From Candidatus Sumerlaeia bacterium (lineage in GTDB: Bacteria > Sumerlaeota > Sumerlaeia > SLMS01): a stretch of 38,253 bases of DNA. Position numbers and translations under genes: made by a program. Below, in pieces: positions 9,557 to 19,831 of the stretch. The notes beneath the pieces were generated by a model. The model saw nothing but the letters and a program-made list of their open reading frames with translations. It did no database searches and was not told the origin of the DNA. Position 1 is the stretch's first letter. Each line of letters begins with the position of its first letter. Where the stretch lies: contig JAFIGB010000139.1 of the NCBI GenBank assembly GCA_020831705.1, positions 1 through 38,253 of the forward strand, read 5' to 3'.

Positions 9557-10342
9557 ATGGATCCCCGCGAAAACCCAACTCCACGTGCCATTCTCGAAGC
9601 CCTTTCCCGGGGCGAGGTGACCGTTGCCCAGGCCGAGGAAGCCCTCGCGGCCTCCCAGATCGGTCATCTGGGGCACACGGCGCTCGATCTCCAGCGCGAG
9701 GCAAGGCGGGGGAGGCCGGAGGTCATCTACGGCGCTGGCAAGACCCCCACCCAACTTGTGGAAATCGCCGGGGCCATGTTGGATGCCGGTCAAAATGTCA
9801 TCGTCACCCGCCTCAAGCCCGAAGGGATGGCCGCGTTGATGGCAGATTTTCCAGCGGAAAAAATCACGGACAACCCGACATGCGGATTCCTCCATCTGGG
9901 GAAATCTCCACCCCGGAAGCGGGGCGGCCTTGTCGTTGTTCTCGCAGCGGGTACATCCGACCTTCCCGTTGCCGAGGAAGCTGCCCTCACCGCCCGGGCG
10001 CTTGGCTCGCCGGTGGAGACAGCATGGGATGTTGGTGTGGCGGGATTACACAGATTGCTTTCACGGGGCGACCTTCTTCGCCGGGCACGGGTCATCGTTG
10101 CCGTTGCCGGAATGGAGGGGGCGCTCCCCGGCGTGGTCTCCGGCCTTGTTCGCGCACCGGTTATCGCCGTCCCGACAAGCGTGGGCTACGGCGCTGGGTT
10201 TCAGGGGTTGTCGGCACTGCTGACGATGATAAACGGTTGCTCCCCCGGGGTCTCCGTGGTCAATATTGACAATGGGTTTGGGGCTGGTTACCTGGCCGAC
10301 ATTATCAATGAGTTGGGGGACGGCGATGTTCCCCACCAGTGA
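9557..10342 (+). CDS. larB: Nickel pincer cofactor biosynthesis protein LarB (PurE/AIR carboxylase-like)
   Basis: HTALDLQREARRGRPEVIYGAGKTPTQL; VVVLAAGTSDLPVAEEAALTARALG; VVAVAGMEGALPGVVSGLVRAPVIAVPTSVGYGAGFQGLSALLTMINGCSPGVSVVNIDNGFGAGYLA. Confidence 0.93.
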   Translation: MDPRENPTPRAILEALSRGEVTVAQAEEALAASQIGHLGHTALDLQREARRGRPEVIYGAGKTPTQLVEIAGAMLDAGQNVIVTRLKPEGMAALMADFPAEKITDNPTCGFLHLGKSPPRKRGGLVVVLAAGTSDLPVAEEAALTARALGSPVETAWDVGVAGLHRLLSRGDLLRRARVIVAVAGMEGALPGVVSGLVRAPVIAVPTSVGYGAGFQGLSALLTMINGCSPGVSVVNIDNGFGAGYLADIINELGDGDVPHQ

Positions 10343-10457
10343 CCATTCACAATCCGCATAATGGCCCCGGTTTTGCCGTGTCAATTCGGGCGGGCCGGGT
10401 GGCAGGACGAGCCAGGCAGCCAATTATCGCCCCGAGCCATGGGGAAAGGGTCTCGTC

Positions 10458-12053
10458 GTGTTCGAAATTCTTCGCAGGGTCAACCCCTGGAATAAATCTG
10501 GAAACAAAGTCTTGAATCATAACCTGATTGACCACACCATCATGTCCCGATTCCTCGGCAGGCGGGTTTCGAAAAGGGACTTTACGCTTTACGAGGACCA
10601 CCAGAAGGACCTCGCCCCCGGGGTCACCTGGCGCCGCCGCCGATTTCGCTTCCATGTGATTGCTGAAGATGGCACCGAGTCTCCCGAGGCCCTTTGCATC
10701 AACGAGGTTTTCCTAGATTGCAACTCGGAGGCGGAACTTCGCCCGGCCCTCGCCGCCCAGTTCCCCCACCTCGTCGAGCTTCCCGAAATCCAGAATGCCT
10801 ACTGGGCGACGACCTTCGCCAGCGGAGCCATCCGCGGTGAGGACCGCACCCGCGGCACCCGCATGTTCCTCAACACCGGGGCGCTTTTCACGGCCGGGGA
10901 ACCCGAGCGGCGTCTTGCCCTTCGCGACCAGATTCTCGCCGTCGATCCCAACGAGGTTCCCGATGATGAGGAATGGGAAAAGCTGGAGGTCTTTGATCCG
11001 GCTTACGTCGAGGAGGAAGGGGGCGGTTACGCCGTTTCACGGTACCTTCCCGCATTTCCCGCATCCAGATTGGTCCAGGCGTCCGGCAACATCCTGGCTG
11101 CCACCAATGCCGGTTATTTTTTGAACTTCCCCGAGGAGTACGACGACGGCATCTCCGCCCTTCACCAGCCGGTGGGGGGACACATGACCGAGGGTCGTCT
11201 TGTCATGCCGCCATGGATTGATCGTCCCGGGCTCCTGCATTTCAAGACGGGGAAAACCATCCCCGCCATCTACGGGCTCGCCGACATGGTTTTCCATGTC
11301 GAAGGCCTGCCCTCCGTTCCCCTGCGTAAGGGGAAGGAGAACCCGAAGGCCAACCCCCATGGCATGGCATGGCGCCGTTTTGACGGCGAAATTCCCCAGC
11401 CCCCCGAAGGCACCGCCCAGATTCGTTTCAGCGCGGATCTTGTCCTCAGCATCGAACCCCACGACGGCGACCGCTCGATTCCCCACGGCGGGGGATTGGT
11501 GTGGGTGACCGGTCATCACGCCAAGGCGCTTCTTGCCCGGCGCGACAACACGGGGGTCTGCTGCGTGTCGCTTCGCGAGTTCAAGGAGGGCGAGCCGGAC
11601 TGGATGGTCAGTTCGGGGCCGTTCCTCGTGCGTGAATCGACCGCAATGCTTGGCGAAAAAATGTTTGCTCCTGTCAATTGCGGCGAATTCCACCCGGGTG
11701 GACCACCACCGACCCGGTTCCCCTACGACACCGACAAGACCGCCGCACCGCGCACCGCCGTGGGCACCACTGCGTCAGGGGGGCACAAGATCGTCGTCGT
11801 CGACGGACGCCGTCCCGGCGAGCATTCCTGCGGCTTGACCCTTGATGGCATGGCGCAATTGATGAAGGCCGTTGGGTGTGATTTTGCCATGAACCTCGAT
11901 GGTGGCGGATCCTCCGTCATGGCGATCGAGGGCGCCACCTTCGAGGACATGATCAATGATGACGGCCCGATATACATCGTGAACGTCCCCTCCGATGGCG
12001 ATGGCCAGGAGCGCATCGTTCCCCTGTTCCTCATGGTGGGACCGAAGCGCTGA
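10458..12053 (+). CDS. Phosphodiester glycosidase (NAGPA-like) domain protein
   Basis: KIVVVDGRRPGEHSCGLTLDGMAQLMKAVGCDFAMNLDGGGSSVMAIEG; GTG start. Confidence 0.78.
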   Translation: MFEILRRVNPWNKSGNKVLNHNLIDHTIMSRFLGRRVSKRDFTLYEDHQKDLAPGVTWRRRRFRFHVIAEDGTESPEALCINEVFLDCNSEAELRPALAAQFPHLVELPEIQNAYWATTFASGAIRGEDRTRGTRMFLNTGALFTAGEPERRLALRDQILAVDPNEVPDDEEWEKLEVFDPAYVEEEGGGYAVSRYLPAFPASRLVQASGNILAATNAGYFLNFPEEYDDGISALHQPVGGHMTEGRLVMPPWIDRPGLLHFKTGKTIPAIYGLADMVFHVEGLPSVPLRKGKENPKANPHGMAWRRFDGEIPQPPEGTAQIRFSADLVLSIEPHDGDRSIPHGGGLVWVTGHHAKALLARRDNTGVCCVSLREFKEGEPDWMVSSGPFLVRESTAMLGEKMFAPVNCGEFHPGGPPPTRFPYDTDKTAAPRTAVGTTASGGHKIVVVDGRRPGEHSCGLTLDGMAQLMKAVGCDFAMNLDGGGSSVMAIEGATFEDMINDDGPIYIVNVPSDGDGQERIVPLFLMVGPKR

Positions 12054-12081
12054 CCTTCCATCTCCAATAAGAGGACTTCCT

Positions 12082-12115
12082 GTGTGGCCGCGGTGGGACT
12101 TGCGGCCACACTTTT
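12082..12115 (+). terminator. Rho-independent terminator between convergent genes
   Basis: Perfect 10-bp stem GTGTGGCCGC (12082-12091) / GCGGCCACAC (12102-12111) followed by TTTT. Confidence 0.8.
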
Positions 12116-12124
12116 GTATATACG

Positions 12125-15100
12125 CTACTCCCAGTCCCCACTGAGAACAACCGACGACCAATGGGCCGGGTGCTGGAATTCCGGCCTGGAACGGAGGCGA
12201 ATCTGCGAGCGCCGCAAGGCCTCCGCATGGTCATGGGTGCCGACCTCGCGATAGAAATACTTGAACAGGATGGCGGTTGACAGATCGTCGACGCGCCAAA
12301 GTGTGCTGAGGATCTGGCGGGTGCCTGCATAGACAAAGGCGCGGTTCAGGCCAATGACGTCGTCGCCGACCGAAATGCGGCCGAGTCCCGTCTGGCAGGC
12401 GCTCAGGGTGATCAGGTCCGCCTGTATATCCATGCTGAAAATGTCCGCAGCGGTAAGGCGACCGTCTTCCCCCTCCCCATCGGGGGCGAGGAGCAGGGCA
12501 CTTTCCAGTGGCTCGTCGGGGTCGAATTCACCATGGCTGGCGATGTGGATAATGTTGAACTGGCTGATGTTCTCGCGCAGCCAGGTCTCGGTGGCCTCCG
12601 AGCCCGTTCGCAGGGTCACCGTCTCAAAGTCAAAGACGAGCCGTTCTGCTTCCTTCTGGGCGAAGGGGAGGTCCATGGCGCCACCGGGAAGCTCGGGATT
12701 GCCAAGGGAGAGAACCCGGCTCGTGCCGCGCCGCTCCCCACGGCGGCCCATGGTGAACTGCAGGAGGCTCGCGCTTGGTGTATAGAACAGCGCCACCCGG
12801 TCGATGATGTTTTCCCCGGGACCGGCATACAGCGCGGAGAAGGGGAGGAGGTGCAGTTCACGGTGCGGGACGATTCCGAGGCGATCGTAGGAGGCCAGTT
12901 CGCCAAGAATCGGTGCCACCAGATACTGGGAAAGCTCCGTCAGTGGGCGTTCCACATTCTCAATGTTCTGGATGCCGACACGTGTTTGGGCAACAAGTCG
13001 GGTGATTGCCTCGCCGGAGACGGGAATGCGGTGGTGGGAAAGGTCGTTGTTGGAAAGGAGGAACACGACCAGTTCCTCGGGGAGAATGTGATAGACAAGG
13101 AGCCCCGTTCTTTCCTGGAGCATTGCCTGAATTTCGGGGACGGTGGCGGGATCGACACGAACGAAGGACGCCAGCTGGGGGTTGCGCTCCCGAAGGTCCA
13201 TCAGGAACCCCTCGTTTTCGATTCGTGCCCGGTCGAGTTCCGCCTCGATGGGGGGGCGATCCTCGATGGCGGCAGAAGCAAGTTGCGCCTGGAGGCTTGT
13301 GATGCGGTCGCGGAGTTCCTCCGCTCGTTGCCGGTCCTGGGCGTCCTCCACATCGCCGAGGGCATTCATGCGGTTGCCGATCAGGTCGATGAAGTTCCGT
13401 CCCCGGGCCTTTTCAGATGCCTCGAAGGCGCGAATGATTTCCCCCTCGTTGAGGAGGGCAAGGATTGTCGTGTCGTATAGATCCTGCTTGTCGAGGAGGA
13501 AGCCGTCCTGGAACTCCTCAATGCGGATGGAGGCGCGCATGAAGTCAACGACATCAATGGCGCGAAGGAGATAGTCGAGGGCCTCGTTGGCGCGACCGGC
13601 GGCGATGCGTTCCCGGCCAAGGCCGAAAAGCGAGCGCCAGTGCATTTCCGGAACGGGCGTGATGGCGGCCAGCATTTCCGCTTCCTGGAATGCCTCGCGG
13701 GCACCGTCCAGGTCGCCCACGTCAAGAAGCGCATCGGCCAGCGCGGTGATGGCCTTCGTTTCATTGAGTCGGTCGCCGATTTCCCGTGTCAGGCGCACCG
13801 CCTCGCGGAGTGGTTCGATGGCCTCCCCGGGTTTGCCTGCCAGGGTGAGGGTGATGCCGATGTTGCGCAGGGAATACGCCTCGCCCCATCGGTTGAGTTG
13901 GTCACGATCCGTTTGCAGGGCGGTCTGGAACTGGGTCATTGCCTCGTCGTAGCGCCCCTCGCTGCGATAGACAAGGCCGATATTGTTGTGTGTCGTGGCG
14001 ATCAGGTCTGCATATCCAACGCGATTGGCGACCTCAAGTGCCGCCTCCAGCTCGGACATAGCCCGTGTATAGTCATTCACCGCCCAGTACGTCAGGCCGC
14101 TTGCATTAAGATGGGCGATCCGGATGTCGTCCATTTCGTCAATGCTTCCCGCCAGGCGCAGGACTTCCTGGAGGGAGGCAAATGCCTCGCGATAATCGGA
14201 GCGCAACCACGAGGTGTTGGCCCGTTCGAGCTCGATCTCGGCAAGCTGGCGGGAGAAGTCACCATCTGGATCGAAGGCGCGCAATTCCTCGACCTGAAAC
14301 TCGAGCATGTCCAGTTCGTCCATTGCGAGATCGAAAAGGGCAAGGGCCTGAAGCACCCGGGCACGGTCGATGGATATTTCGAAGAGGAGAAGTGGTTCCT
14401 GATCGGCAACCATCATGGCAGCCATGGCGCCGGTTTCCAGTTCCTCAAGTGCATCCTGGTAGCGGCTTTGATAGACACGGAGGATGCGTGCGGCGCGAAG
14501 GTGTTCACCCACCTGATTGGCAGGTGAGAACATCTCGTAGCGGGCGGCCAGTTCCCGCGCCGTAACGAGGGCGGAATCGAAGTCCCCCTCCGATTCCCGG
14601 GCATCGGCCTTGCGCCCCAACAGGGAAAGTTCCATGTCCTCGTTGCCCAGCTGTATAGCCAGGTCGATGGCGGACTCATAGGCCGGGAAGGCCACCGGCC
14701 AGTTGCGGGAACGACTGGCGGCATCGCCGAGCCGTCCGTATGCCGCGGCAATTTCGGCGGGGTCTGCATCCTCCTCGACGAGGATTTCCGCGGCCCGCTC
14801 CTGGGCCCACATCGCCGAGCGCCACTGCCCAAGCTCCCCGCGGGTGTCCGCGAGCACGCCGTATATCGCAGCAAGATCCGTGGTTTCTCCGATTACTTCC
14901 GAAAGGTAGGCGATGCGCTCCAGAATAACCGCCTTGAGCGATGAGGCAGGTTGCTCGCGCAGTTCCACCCAGCGCCCCAGTTGCTCCTCCCACGCGAAGC
15001 GCGCCTCCTCGGGGTTGGCCGACGCATCGAGCATCAGGCCGATCCACCGGGAATCATCCAGCATTGCCTCGGTGACACCGATGGCCTCCAGATGCGCGGC

Positions 15101-18100
15101 AAGCGCCAGGCGCACGCCCTGCATTTCCCAGAGGGAAAAGTTGCCATCATCGGCAACGCTGACGGTCGCCCGTTCCACGTCCTGGACGGCATTGAAGATT
15201 CCGCGAAGGGAACGTGCACCCCGCGAGGGATACCACGTTGACGGTGTATAGCCACGGGCAATGACGGGCGTCTCGAATGCCAGATGGGACGCCAGGCCGT
15301 GATCCCCGGGAAGAACACCATCGGCTTTGATCGTGACCATCTCGTCCACGGGTCGCATCGACAGGCTGGAACGTGTGATGAGGAAGCTGGAAAGTAAATT
15401 GATCGAACGTTCCTCATCGGGAAGTGGATCGCCGAGGACAAAGAGATCCCCTTCAGCGGGAAGACTTGTATAGTCATCGATGACCTCCTCCGTTTCGTCC
15501 TCGTGATAGACGACGAGAAGGCGCCCGCCGGGAAAATCACGATGAAGGACGAGGCTCGGCGGGTGTTCCGTTACCCGGGGAAGGTCGAAGAGAAGTCCGG
15601 CGGTGTCGAAGCCCCCCTGCTCCGGGGCGTACCAGTCCACAATGCGAAGGGCCTCCTGGCGTCCCTCCTCCAGCAGGGTCCGGAGTTCATCGCGCTGGCG
15701 CGCTGCCTGAACCCGCAGGGAAAAGGATTCGGCCGTGGATTCGGGGAGGAACTGCTGGAGGCGTCGCTGCGTCGAGCGCCATTCCTCCCGCTTCGCCAAA
15801 AAGCGGGCCTGCCATGAACGTTCACGGGGTGTTCGCGCCGCCGGATCATGGAGTTCCGCCAGCCAGGACAGCCGCGCAATCCGCCATTGATCCGTCGCCG
15901 TCCATGCATCCAGCAGGTCTCCCTGCTCGACCAGCGTGCGGACGTGGCGCTCCTCCGCCCGGTCCAGCAATTGCCACGGAGGGGCCTGGCTTCCGATCAG
16001 CAGTCGTGATGGCACACGAACAAGGTCGTCCAGTCCTTCCCCAAGGAAACCCAGTGCCCGTTCGGAATTCGTTTCCGCCAACCCGGCCCTGATCCGCACC
16101 CACCAACGAAGGTGAAGCTGCCCTGAGGCATCTGTATAGTTGAGGGCTTTCTGGATGAATTCATCCCGTCGTTCCTCCTCCTCCCCGGTCAACACGGCAA
16201 CACGATGGTCGACCAGATGGGAGGCGAGGGAAATACGTCGCAGTTCCACGGGGGTGGCAAACTCGGAGGCAATACGTCGGATCCTTGCCGACTTTTTGTA
16301 GATCTCGTCACCCAGGGAGCGGACACGGGCCAGGTGGTCCACCATGGCAAGTCCCCCGTCGGGAACCGACATCAGGAGTCCCTCCAGGCGATGAACATCA
16401 ACCAGGGTCATCAGGTGCAGAAGACGGGCTGTATAGACTGGCGATTCCGCAGCGGGGGGGGGACCACCCTCGATCTGCCCTGCTGGTTCGTAGGCGAGAA
16501 GCGCCCGCGCGGCCTCCCCAAGCGTCGACCACGCCAGCGGTGAATCAGTCGGTGTGTCCAGCATCCAAAGCGCCGAGGCGGGAATGGTTGTCTTCAGTTC
16601 GGGTGATGTATTGAGGATTTCCCCCAGGCGCAGCAGGTGATGGGTCGCGCCGTTTACATCAAGGACCTCCACGTTTCCTGATTCAACGCGGGAAAAGGAA
16701 AGCCCGTCGACTGCTGCCTGGACGGCCCGTTGTATATCACCGGAACGAAGCGATTCGCCTGCAAGGCGGTGACTGGTCACCGACCGCATCGAGGCCTCGT
16801 AGGGAGTCAAATCAGGACCTTCATGGCGGGCAGCAATTTGCGCCTCGAACATGTCGATGGCTTCGCGGCGCTCCCCAAGGGACTGGCTGACACGAGCCAT
16901 CAACGCCCGCAACAATGCCCGTTCCTCGCCCGTGGTGAAGGCTTCCGAGCGCCCCCCCTGGTCGGACACCACGGTGGTAAATTCGAAAAGTGCCGACCGC
17001 CGCGTTACGGAGACATCGGGAATGAGCCCCGGTTCGTCCAGCATTTCCAGGGAACGTTGTGCGGCCCGGCGGGCCTCCAGAAGCAGGCTCCGGCGTTGGT
17101 CAACGTCGGTAATGGTGTTCGCGCGATACTCACGCACGAAGGCGACGTTGCGCCACGATCGGGCAGCCGCAAGGGAGTTCGAAGGATGCAGTTCCGCGAG
17201 TGATTCGAAAAGCCGTTCCGCCTCCCGGGATCCGGGATCCCTGTCGCGAAGGGCAAGGGCGCGCCGCCCAAGGAGCTCAAGGCGTGCCTGGCTGACCTGG
17301 TCCTTCGTCAGTTTATCCTGTTCCTCCAGTCGGTCCAGACGTTCCAGCGCCTGCTCAAAATGACGGGCAGACTGGTCTGAGTACATCGCCCGGTAGGCCG
17401 CGATACCAGCGTTCCAGTGGTACATCATCTCGGTGCGGGGATCCACGAACGACACCCCCGTGTCCTGACGCCGTGTATATAAGTCGTGGGCGCGTATGTA
17501 TTGATCGAGTCCCAGGGAGGTGTTGGCGGAATTGAGCAGGAGGTCGGCATGGAGTTGCTGCTGGCGTTCGGGATTCACCATGTTCATCGCCCGCTCGTAG
17601 GAGTCCATTGCCTCCTCCAGGTACTGGGTCCGGGGGCGTCCCCGTTCCCGGGAAAGGAGGAATCTTTGCTCCAGAAGGAACCCCTCGGTCAGAAGGTAAT
17701 ACGGGGAATCATCCATCCCGATGGCACGGCGTATGGATGAAAGGGCGCGCCTTGAAAGGGGATCCTCGTAGGAAACGGCAAGGCCGTACTTGTAGTGGTC
17801 GAGGCCCGTTGCACCCCGTGCCCTGCTCGCGGAGCGATACTCGGCGATCGCTTCCTTGAGGAGGTCCGGTCGTGTTTCCAGCGACTGGATGTGGCCGCGC
17901 CAGGCCTCGATATTGCCCGGATCATATTCAAGCAGTTGATTCCATGTGGCGCGTGCGAGCGCCCAGTCACCGAGGAGGGCCTGACGCCGGGCAGTTTCCA
18001 GGTAATGGAAGATGATGCGCTCACGAAGCCTTGCCAATCCTGTATAGCGCGCCGCTCCGCCGAGTGGTTCCAGCGCCTGTTCCAGTTCATGCAGACGACG

Positions 18101-19831
18101 GATTGCCGGCTGCAGTTCCCCCCCGTCAAGCATGTCGTCGATGAGCAGTCGCGATGCATCCACCGTGGGAAGCGGTGCCTCCGTCGGTTTCGCTGCCGCC
18201 TCCTCCAATGCGGAACGCCACGCCACCATGTCATTTCCCATCCCCGGCTTGCGGAGCAATTCCGCCTCGGCGAGCCGGATGCGTGCGAGGGCGTGGGGGT
18301 AGTCGCCGGTCTGGGAGGCCAGGTTGCGCAGGGCGAAGAGACGCGCTTCGTCCTCCTCTTCACTGGCTGTTGTAATCTGGATCAGCGTCGTTGCCGCCTC
18401 GTCCAGGATTCCCTGGTCATTGATGCCGAGGGAGAAGACACCGAGAAGTGCATTCCGGGTTTCCCCTCCAAGGCCAAGGGCGTGATATGCCTGCGATTGA
18501 AGGATATAGACACGGGAAAGGAGGTCGGGGGGAAGGCGGTCGGCGTCCCCCTCAAGGAGGGTGCCACTTGTCTGGAGGGCCGCCGTGTGGTTCCCGGCCA
18601 GGTACCGCAGCCGGGCAATCTTCAGCATGACTTCCGCAGCATCCCGATCATGGCCACCAGCGGCCAGGCGACCGCGAATGTTTTGGAGGTCGGTGAGTAG
18701 ATCCTGGCGGGGTTCGAAGGGTTCCCGATTGCGACGGGAATCCAGCCACGCCTCCTCGGCCTCCGCACCGAGAATCTCCACCCGAATGCGATCCTGCTGG
18801 ATGGGCTCCACGTCACGTTCGAGGAACCGGCCTCCAAGATCGGTTATCTGCCAGTAGCGCTCGGCGCGGAAGAGAAGTTGGAGCAGGCGGATCATCCCCC
18901 TGTCACGAATCTCCGTGTCGAGGGGGCGGCGCAGGCCCTCGCGATAGAGGGCAATGGCACCCTCAAGGCCATCCTCCGTTGCCTCCAGGACACGTTCAGC
19001 CTCGGCGATGAGTTCCTCGCCGTTCCTCTCCCTGTATAGCTGGGGGTTGTCAACGTGGGCGATTTCGAAGGTGGAGCCCCATCTTCCCGAGACCAGGAAC
19101 CCCTGCCGACCATGGTGCCGTGTCAGCGAATTGCCATTCGGAATGGGAAAGGAAACCTGGCGCCATTTTTCTCCGTCCAGGACCCAGATAACCGGGTTGT
19201 CTCCATCGCCGTAGCTGCCATCACGATTGGTGTCCTCGCTGTATAGCAGGGCGGCTGATCCGTTGATGTCGAGGGCACGAACCGGATACGGGGGTGGGAC
19301 CGGGAAATAATCCGGTGCCTCGTCCAGCTCCCTGATTGTGCGTGTGGAGAGGGAGTACGCATGGTAGGCAGGTGTTTCGCCCAGGGATCCCATTCGAAAA
19401 TAAAGGGTGGAGCCGTCGCGGGAAAAGAAAGGTTGTTCCACGGCCCGTCCCCGTGGTGTCAGGCGTTCGGGGCGACCATTGGGAAAGGGTTGGATATAGA
19501 CATCGCCCAGGGCGTCCTGACGGTGGGAGATAAAGGCGAGATGACGTCCGTCCGGTGAAAAGACGGGGGAGTAGGTCCGAGCGGGATGGCGAAGGTGCGG
19601 TTGGGGAACAGTAACGCGCCCATCGGTGATGCGGGCAGCGTGTAGATTGAGAATACCGGTACGTTCCGAGGAAAAGACAAGCCAGGAACCGTTGGGCGAC
19701 ACGGTCGGTGTATAGTCATCCGCCGGAAACGGTGCCACGGTATGGACGGGTGTCTCCGTGGCGGGAACCGGCCCCGGCAATGCCGCCAGGAGCAGGATCA
19801 CCAGGGTGGGGTGGAGGTGTCGCCGGATCAT
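12125..19831 (-). CDS. Secreted giant protein: signal peptide, TolB/PD40 beta-propeller repeats, TPR arrays, C-terminal CHAT (caspase-like) domain
   Basis: N-terminus MIRRHLHPTLVILLLAALPGPVPA; SPNGSWLVFSSERTG, FSPDGRHLAFISHR PD40 repeats; TPRs such as ATTHNNIGLVYRSEGRYDEAMTQFQTAL; CHAT HIASHGEF (His) and LITLSACQTGLG (Cys). ATGA overlap with the upstream gene at 19828-19831. Confidence 0.88.
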   Translation of the reverse strand: MIRRHLHPTLVILLLAALPGPVPATETPVHTVAPFPADDYTPTVSPNGSWLVFSSERTGILNLHAARITDGRVTVPQPHLRHPARTYSPVFSPDGRHLAFISHRQDALGDVYIQPFPNGRPERLTPRGRAVEQPFFSRDGSTLYFRMGSLGETPAYHAYSLSTRTIRELDEAPDYFPVPPPYPVRALDINGSAALLYSEDTNRDGSYGDGDNPVIWVLDGEKWRQVSFPIPNGNSLTRHHGRQGFLVSGRWGSTFEIAHVDNPQLYRERNGEELIAEAERVLEATEDGLEGAIALYREGLRRPLDTEIRDRGMIRLLQLLFRAERYWQITDLGGRFLERDVEPIQQDRIRVEILGAEAEEAWLDSRRNREPFEPRQDLLTDLQNIRGRLAAGGHDRDAAEVMLKIARLRYLAGNHTAALQTSGTLLEGDADRLPPDLLSRVYILQSQAYHALGLGGETRNALLGVFSLGINDQGILDEAATTLIQITTASEEEDEARLFALRNLASQTGDYPHALARIRLAEAELLRKPGMGNDMVAWRSALEEAAAKPTEAPLPTVDASRLLIDDMLDGGELQPAIRRLHELEQALEPLGGAARYTGLARLRERIIFHYLETARRQALLGDWALARATWNQLLEYDPGNIEAWRGHIQSLETRPDLLKEAIAEYRSASRARGATGLDHYKYGLAVSYEDPLSRRALSSIRRAIGMDDSPYYLLTEGFLLEQRFLLSRERGRPRTQYLEEAMDSYERAMNMVNPERQQQLHADLLLNSANTSLGLDQYIRAHDLYTRRQDTGVSFVDPRTEMMYHWNAGIAAYRAMYSDQSARHFEQALERLDRLEEQDKLTKDQVSQARLELLGRRALALRDRDPGSREAERLFESLAELHPSNSLAAARSWRNVAFVREYRANTITDVDQRRSLLLEARRAAQRSLEMLDEPGLIPDVSVTRRSALFEFTTVVSDQGGRSEAFTTGEERALLRALMARVSQSLGERREAIDMFEAQIAARHEGPDLTPYEASMRSVTSHRLAGESLRSGDIQRAVQAAVDGLSFSRVESGNVEVLDVNGATHHLLRLGEILNTSPELKTTIPASALWMLDTPTDSPLAWSTLGEAARALLAYEPAGQIEGGPPPAAESPVYTARLLHLMTLVDVHRLEGLLMSVPDGGLAMVDHLARVRSLGDEIYKKSARIRRIASEFATPVELRRISLASHLVDHRVAVLTGEEEERRDEFIQKALNYTDASGQLHLRWWVRIRAGLAETNSERALGFLGEGLDDLVRVPSRLLIGSQAPPWQLLDRAEERHVRTLVEQGDLLDAWTATDQWRIARLSWLAELHDPAARTPRERSWQARFLAKREEWRSTQRRLQQFLPESTAESFSLRVQAARQRDELRTLLEEGRQEALRIVDWYAPEQGGFDTAGLLFDLPRVTEHPPSLVLHRDFPGGRLLVVYHEDETEEVIDDYTSLPAEGDLFVLGDPLPDEERSINLLSSFLITRSSLSMRPVDEMVTIKADGVLPGDHGLASHLAFETPVIARGYTPSTWYPSRGARSLRGIFNAVQDVERATVSVADDGNFSLWEMQGVRLALAAHLEAIGVTEAMLDDSRWIGLMLDASANPEEARFAWEEQLGRWVELREQPASSLKAVILERIAYLSEVIGETTDLAAIYGVLADTRGELGQWRSAMWAQERAAEILVEEDADPAEIAAAYGRLGDAASRSRNWPVAFPAYESAIDLAIQLGNEDMELSLLGRKADARESEGDFDSALVTARELAARYEMFSPANQVGEHLRAARILRVYQSRYQDALEELETGAMAAMMVADQEPLLLFEISIDRARVLQALALFDLAMDELDMLEFQVEELRAFDPDGDFSRQLAEIELERANTSWLRSDYREAFASLQEVLRLAGSIDEMDDIRIAHLNASGLTYWAVNDYTRAMSELEAALEVANRVGYADLIATTHNNIGLVYRSEGRYDEAMTQFQTALQTDRDQLNRWGEAYSLRNIGITLTLAGKPGEAIEPLREAVRLTREIGDRLNETKAITALADALLDVGDLDGAREAFQEAEMLAAITPVPEMHWRSLFGLGRERIAAGRANEALDYLLRAIDVVDFMRASIRIEEFQDGFLLDKQDLYDTTILALLNEGEIIRAFEASEKARGRNFIDLIGNRMNALGDVEDAQDRQRAEELRDRITSLQAQLASAAIEDRPPIEAELDRARIENEGFLMDLRERNPQLASFVRVDPATVPEIQAMLQERTGLLVYHILPEELVVFLLSNNDLSHHRIPVSGEAITRLVAQTRVGIQNIENVERPLTELSQYLVAPILGELASYDRLGIVPHRELHLLPFSALYAGPGENIIDRVALFYTPSASLLQFTMGRRGERRGTSRVLSLGNPELPGGAMDLPFAQKEAERLVFDFETVTLRTGSEATETWLRENISQFNIIHIASHGEFDPDEPLESALLLAPDGEGEDGRLTAADIFSMDIQADLITLSACQTGLGRISVGDDVIGLNRAFVYAGTRQILSTLWRVDDLSTAILFKYFYREVGTHDHAEALRRSQIRLRSRPEFQHPAHWSSVVLSGDWE

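Noticed and set aside
7493-9895. 800-aa minus-strand ORF
   Set aside because: Antisense shadow of the GH57-like gene and larB caused by high GC3; low-complexity composition, spans two real genes, no recognisable domain.
12116-12123. GTATATAC palindromes (also 32282-32289, 35661-35668) as protein binding sites
   Set aside because: Three short copies in unrelated contexts (intergenic, inside der, intergenic); more simply part of the general TATAC/GTATA enrichment.
12533-13480. 315-aa and other plus-strand ORFs inside the CHAT gene
   Set aside because: Antisense shadows; the minus frame has continuous TPR/CHAT motifs.
12125-19831. Gasdermin- or CRISPR-linked defence system around the CHAT gene
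   Set aside because: No gasdermin-like, Cas or nucleic-acid sensor gene nearby; neighbours are envelope proteins and the CHAT protein carries a signal peptide.
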